The notes under the pieces: model-generated
What the model saw: only the letters and a program-made list of their open reading frames with translations
Told to the model about the DNA's origin: nothing
Databases searched by the model: none
Made by a program: the position numbers and the translations under genes
Shown here: positions 60,296-64,000 of the stretch, piece after piece
Layout: each line of letters opens with the position of its first letter
Position numbering within the stretch: the stretch's first letter is position 1
NCBI GenBank assembly: GCA_964473865.1
Contig: CAYYQN010000015.1
Coordinates: 32,423 to 96,422 of the forward strand
DNA: 64,000 nt
Reading direction: 5' to 3'
Source of the DNA: CAIMUX01 sp964473865
GTDB taxonomy: Bacteria; Eisenbacteria; RBG-16-71-46; CAIMUX01

Positions 60296-63200
60296 TTGAC
60301 CGGACCCAGTCTCCATGGCTTTGCGCAGCGATCTCCAGCCCTGCCCTCCACGTACTTGCCGCGCCGCCGCCTGGATCAACGCTGGACGGAGTGCGCAGAT
60401 CGCAGGTTGATCCTCGTCACCGCCGGGGCAGGTTTCGGAAAGAGCTCATTCCTGGCCGAGAAGGCGGCGGGGGATCGCCGTCCCTGCATCTGGTGTGCGC
60501 TGGATGAACGCGACGCGGATCCAGCGACCTTCTTCGCACATCTCTCGGAGATGATGTTTCCCCGGGGCGCGGAGGCGATCACGGCTCCGGAGGCCCACTC
60601 GGACGGCGGAGACCGCGTCTTGGTGAGGATTCTGCAGCCCCTGAAATCGGAGGGCCAGCGGGCTGTCTTCGTTCTCGATGACGCTCAGGTCGTCGCCGGG
60701 GTCGATCCGATCCTCCGATTCCTGGAGCGGTGGACCAGGCTCTTGCCGGAAGGCAGCAGTCTCGTGCTCTCTTCGCGGGAGCCTCTGGGAGTCCGCACGG
60801 CGAGGCTTCGTTCCCTCGGGCAGGTGGCGACCTTCACGGCCCGCGACCTTCAGTTCGATGAGGAGGAGGTGCGTGCCCTCTACCGCCTCAGGTGCCCCGG
60901 TGGCGATCTGGATCCGCGGCTCAGCCGCCGGATCGTGACGGAGACGGAGGGATGGGCTGCGGGTATCGCGATCCTCTTTCAGGCGGCAGGGGACGGATCC
61001 TCGTGGGCGGTCGAGCGGGCTTTGGAGCAACTCGCGCGGGTTGGGTCCGGCTGGTTCGCATACTTCGCCGAGGAGGTGGTCAGCCGCCAGAAGCCCGAAT
61101 GCCAGCAGTTCCTCCTTCGCTCCGCGATCCTTCCCCGCCTCGATCCTGAGGCCTGTGACGCGGTCCTCAGAATCAGGGAGAGTCAGAGCCTTCTTGAGGA
61201 TCTGGCGGCCCGCAACCTGTTCACCTTTCAGGAAGGGCAGAGCCCCGTCGTCTATCGCTACCACCATCTCTTTCAGGAGTTCCTGCGAGAGCAGTCCGCA
61301 CGCCGACTCGAACCGTCCGAGATCCTGCGGCTCCGCAGGCGGGCGGCCGATTTCTTCGCCCAAAGCGGCGCCTGGGCAGAGGCGGTGGCGGCCTACGCGG
61401 ATGTCGGCGACGCGAAGGCAATGCTCGGCGTCATCGATGCGCACGGCGAGAGTCTCCTCGCCGCCGGCCAGTACCAGGCGGTGCGCAAGGCCATCGAGAG
61501 CGCTCCCCGCTCGCTGTTGTGCAAGCACCCTCGTTCCCTGTCCGTGTTGGGCCGGCTGCAGGAAATCCTCGGTCGATGGGAGGAGGCGGGAAACACGTAC
61601 CGGACGGCCCTCACCTGCTCGCCGAAGGGGGCGGTCCGAGTCGAGTTGATGATGCTCCTGGCGCAGATACACCAGCGGCGGGGAAAGCACGATGCCGCTC
61701 GGACTCTTTGTCTGACCGCCTTGCGCGCTGCGCCGGCCAGGGAGACGAAGCTGCGCTCGTCGATCTTCTGTCTGCTCGGTCTCTGCTCGGCGGAGCTCGG
61801 CCATCTGGCGGATGCGGAGGAGCAACTGGAAACGGCGCTCCGCCTCGCGCGCTCCGCCAAGGACCCGATTGGCGAGGGGCGCTCGCTCTTCCTGCTCGCG
61901 GTCAACGTCCACTACTTCAGAGGGGAATTCCGCAGAGCCAAGGACTCCGCGCGCGGGGCGCTCCTGATCTTCCAGAAGCTGGGCGACCAACGGCGCATCA
62001 GTCACACGATGGGCGTGCTCGGCTTCCTCTCGATGAGCACGGCGGAGGAGAGAGCGGCCCGGGACATGACCGAGGGAGCCCTTCGCCTGGCCGAGGCCCT
62101 CGGGTACCGGATGATCGAGGGGTACTGCCACTACACCCTTGGGAAGTGTGCGCTTCTTGCTCGCGAGCCGTCCGCGGCGCGGGAGCACTTCGAGACGGCC
62201 CGCCGAATCGGGGACGAGTTGCGGGAGCCTTCGCTCCGCACCCTTCCTCGCCTGGGTCTGGCCGAGGCGGCGCTCGCGGAGGGGAATCGACACGCCGCTC
62301 GGCTGGCCGCCGGGGAGGCCGCGACGCTCGCCCGCGCGCGGCGCGATCACTTCTACGAAGCGCTCGGCCTCATCCAGCTCGGGCTATCCGGCGGTCGCGC
62401 CGGGAATCGCGGCCGGCCGGGGGCCGGGACGAGCTGGTGGAAGGTCCCGGAGCGCCATCTCCGAGCGATGGGCGCTTCCTTCGAGCTGCACCGGCTGATC
62501 CTGACGCGGCTCGACACGGATCAGCTGTCGGAGAGGGAGAAGGCGGGCCTCCTTGAGGAGCTCATCCGGGGCGTGGCCCAACGGGAGCACGCCTTCCTGT
62601 TCCTCGATCTCGAACCGGAGCGGGCCGCACGGGTCTTGCCGTGGGCCTTCGAGCGCGCAATCGAACCTGATTACGTGGCGACGATGCTGCTCCGGCTGGG
62701 CGCGCCGTCCGTGCCCCATCTCAAGCCCTTGCTGGATCATCCCTCGGATGACCTGCGGCAGCGGGTCGTCGGTCTTCTCGCGCGGATCGGCGGGGACGAA
62801 GCCCGCATCGCGCTCTCCCGCGCGGCCGATGCCACGACGAAACCGGGGCGCGCGGCGTGGAAGGCCGCCCGGGAGCTGGAGCTCACGCCCGGCGTTGCCC
62901 TGCGGATCCGGGCGCTGGGGGACTTCGAGCTTCGGGTCGGCGACGAACTCCGTCCTCGCGAAGCCTGGCGGTCCGCCCGCGCGATCCGGCTCTTCCATCT
63001 CTTGCTGGTTCATCGGTTCCAGTGGATCCCGAAGGAGGTGGTTCTCGAGACCCTCTGGCCGGAAGGGGATCCGGAGAAGTCGCAGACCAGTCTGCGGCAG
63101 AGCATTCTCCTTCTGCGGAAGGTCCTCGAGCCCGAGCTTCGGGAGACCCGTCTGTCCCGCTATGTTCGTTTCCGCGACAACGCCTACCGTCTCGATCCGG

Positions 63201-63679
63201 GGAAGGGGTACACGTACGACGTCGAGACGTTCGAGGACCTGATCCGATCGGCCACCCGGCTGCGGGGGGAGAACAAGTCGCGGCTGGCGGAAGGGAAGCT
63301 CCTCGAGGCGATCGAGGTCCATCGGGACGGGTTCCTCAGGGAGAGCCCGTATGAGGAGTTTCTCGCCCCGGAGCGGGAGCAGCTGAACGATCAGTTCCTG
63401 CGGGCTGTCGAGCGTCTGCTGGAGTCGTACGCGGCCGCGGGACGATGGGGCGAGTCCATCCCCCTCGCTCGGCGGGGACTCAGCCAGGATCCGTTCCGGG
63501 AGAGCTTCCATGTTCATCTGGTCCGGGCCCAGCTCTCCTTGGGGAGCCGCCACGAGGCGCTTGCCGCCTACCATCGCTATGAGGAAGTCATGAAGTCCGA
63601 GCTGGGGCTGCCCCCCTCCCCGTCGATGCGCCGCCTGGCCGAACAGGCGACCGCGGTGGGGCCGAGCCCGCCCGCGTAG
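60296..63679 (+). CDS. MalT-type ATPase-TPR regulator with C-terminal winged helix-BTAD
   Basis: 1127 residues. N-terminal STAND ATPase of the MalT kind (Walker A GAGFGKSS at about 43-50, VFVLDDAQ Walker B region, 'SSREPLGVRTARLR' and 'HHLFQEFLREQ'), then a TPR superhelix (about 380-720), a short HEAT-like stretch (about 800-850) and, instead of LuxR, an OmpR-like winged helix plus BTAD at the C-terminus (about 868-1120, 'YHRYEEVMKSELGLPPSPSM' end). The TTG at 60296 with GGAGG seven bases upstream fits the promoter at 60222. Domain order is the reverse of the regulator at 1990-5451. Ligand and targets unknown. Confidence 0.87.
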   Translation: MTGPSLHGFAQRSPALPSTYLPRRRLDQRWTECADRRLILVTAGAGFGKSSFLAEKAAGDRRPCIWCALDERDADPATFFAHLSEMMFPRGAEAITAPEAHSDGGDRVLVRILQPLKSEGQRAVFVLDDAQVVAGVDPILRFLERWTRLLPEGSSLVLSSREPLGVRTARLRSLGQVATFTARDLQFDEEEVRALYRLRCPGGDLDPRLSRRIVTETEGWAAGIAILFQAAGDGSSWAVERALEQLARVGSGWFAYFAEEVVSRQKPECQQFLLRSAILPRLDPEACDAVLRIRESQSLLEDLAARNLFTFQEGQSPVVYRYHHLFQEFLREQSARRLEPSEILRLRRRAADFFAQSGAWAEAVAAYADVGDAKAMLGVIDAHGESLLAAGQYQAVRKAIESAPRSLLCKHPRSLSVLGRLQEILGRWEEAGNTYRTALTCSPKGAVRVELMMLLAQIHQRRGKHDAARTLCLTALRAAPARETKLRSSIFCLLGLCSAELGHLADAEEQLETALRLARSAKDPIGEGRSLFLLAVNVHYFRGEFRRAKDSARGALLIFQKLGDQRRISHTMGVLGFLSMSTAEERAARDMTEGALRLAEALGYRMIEGYCHYTLGKCALLAREPSAAREHFETARRIGDELREPSLRTLPRLGLAEAALAEGNRHAARLAAGEAATLARARRDHFYEALGLIQLGLSGGRAGNRGRPGAGTSWWKVPERHLRAMGASFELHRLILTRLDTDQLSEREKAGLLEELIRGVAQREHAFLFLDLEPERAARVLPWAFERAIEPDYVATMLLRLGAPSVPHLKPLLDHPSDDLRQRVVGLLARIGGDEARIALSRAADATTKPGRAAWKAARELELTPGVALRIRALGDFELRVGDELRPREAWRSARAIRLFHLLLVHRFQWIPKEVVLETLWPEGDPEKSQTSLRQSILLLRKVLEPELRETRLSRYVRFRDNAYRLDPGKGYTYDVETFEDLIRSATRLRGENKSRLAEGKLLEAIEVHRDGFLRESPYEEFLAPEREQLNDQFLRAVERLLESYAAAGRWGESIPLARRGLSQDPFRESFHVHLVRAQLSLGSRHEALAAYHRYEEVMKSELGLPPSPSMRRLAEQATAVGPSPPA

Positions 63680-63924
63680 CTCTCCGGCGTGGCTCTTCCG
63701 CGACATCAGATCCTCATGACCCGGCGCGTGAACAGGACTCCACTTCTCCGGCTGGGCCTTCCGGAAGGGCCGGTTCGAGCTCAGACTCCCGCGTTGTGGT
63801 TGGGAAGGATGCGCTCCGTCACCCGACCCGGACGATCCACAGAGCGCAGGGGGAGTCAGCAACGCGCCAGCATTGTGACACGCTCTCAGAACGAGAAACG
63901 CCTGCGGGCGGATGGGTGGGACCT
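63680..63924. other. Region downstream of the regulator
   Basis: 245 bases with no gene seen; lower G+C toward the end. Together with the repeat at 63925-63985 it fills the rest of the window. Confidence 0.5.
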
Positions 63925-63985
63925 GTCGAGCCATTTGATTTTCTTACCCGACGGGGGATCGTCGAGTCATTTGTTTTCTTACCCG
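63925..63985 (+). repeat. Imperfect direct repeat, two copies about 36 bases apart
   Basis: GTCGAGCCATTTGATTTTCT, then TACCCG (63925-63950) and GTCGAGTCATTTGTTTTCTT, then ACCCG (63961-63985). Unusually AT-rich for this DNA. It could be the edge of a mobile element outside the window, or an operator pair. Confidence 0.7.
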
Positions 63986-64000
63986 GCCCTCCCGGGCCGG

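Noticed and set aside
63925..63985. CRISPR array
   Set aside because: Only two imperfect copies with a 10-base interval; no spacer-sized gaps and no cas genes.

Overview
This is high-G+C DNA (about two thirds G+C by eye), densely coding on both strands, with one 100-N assembly gap (18708-18807). Seven exported proteins end in an Ig-like 'PNP..AGRR(V/I)R...G(V/I)Y' module of the FlgD / type IX-sorting type. A GTP-type PEP carboxykinase, C25 and C13 cysteine peptidases, LVIVD, FG-GAP and Rax2-like propellers and SARP/MalT-type giant regulators also occur. Together these suggest a bacterium of the FCB superphylum, of the Eisenbacteria/Krumholzibacteriota kind. That placement is inference: there is no rRNA or tRNA gene in the window. 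TGA, TAG and TAA are all read as stops.

Layout. 0-15.6 kb is a secretome block: an FG-GAP propeller, an AfsR-like regulator on the opposite strand, a seven-bladed propeller, a small exported protein, a gingipain-like C25 peptidase, a barrel-like protein and a legumain-like C13 peptidase. The two peptidases have unrelated middles but share a paralogous tail of about 290 residues. 16-20.4 kb is a four-gene MacB-type ABC export operon (adaptor, ATPase broken by the N gap, two permeases). 20.5-26 kb holds tyrS with an unusual low-complexity insert, a CPBP membrane protease and a PDZ-plus-repeat exported protein. 26.2-29.9 kb is a multi-GAF hybrid histidine kinase. 29.9-37.9 kb is a carbon-metabolism run on the minus strand (tkt, pgi, pckG, a GT87-like membrane glycosyltransferase) with a small exported protein upstream. 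38.3-43 kb runs on the plus strand: a B12-binding radical SAM protein, a lone receiver, and a LOG-family gene translationally coupled to an RNB-domain nuclease. 43-48.4 kb has a TolB-like lipoprotein divergent from a membrane hybrid kinase. 48.5-59.5 kb is a second secretome block: an LVIVD propeller broken by a frameshift, a Cys-rich exported protein, a trypsin-like protease, an HExxH peptidase, a Rax2-like propeller broken by one in-frame TGA, and a barrel-like protein. 59.6-63.7 kb has a small protein divergent from a MalT/SARP hybrid regulator.

The main biological theme is a large set of exported repeat proteins and proteases carrying at least two kinds of C-terminal signature: the FlgD-like sorting module (seven proteins) and a short terminal S-W-G-x-V-K-x-x-(F/Y)-R motif (two proteins). 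The second is the best candidate here for something undescribed. Several promoters share an extended -10 pattern, TGnTAnnnT. Intergenic GC-rich hairpins separate convergent genes.

Starts were chosen from ribosome binding sites, so several genes are given shorter than their longest open frame. No computation or database search was run. Family names rest on motifs and architecture read directly.
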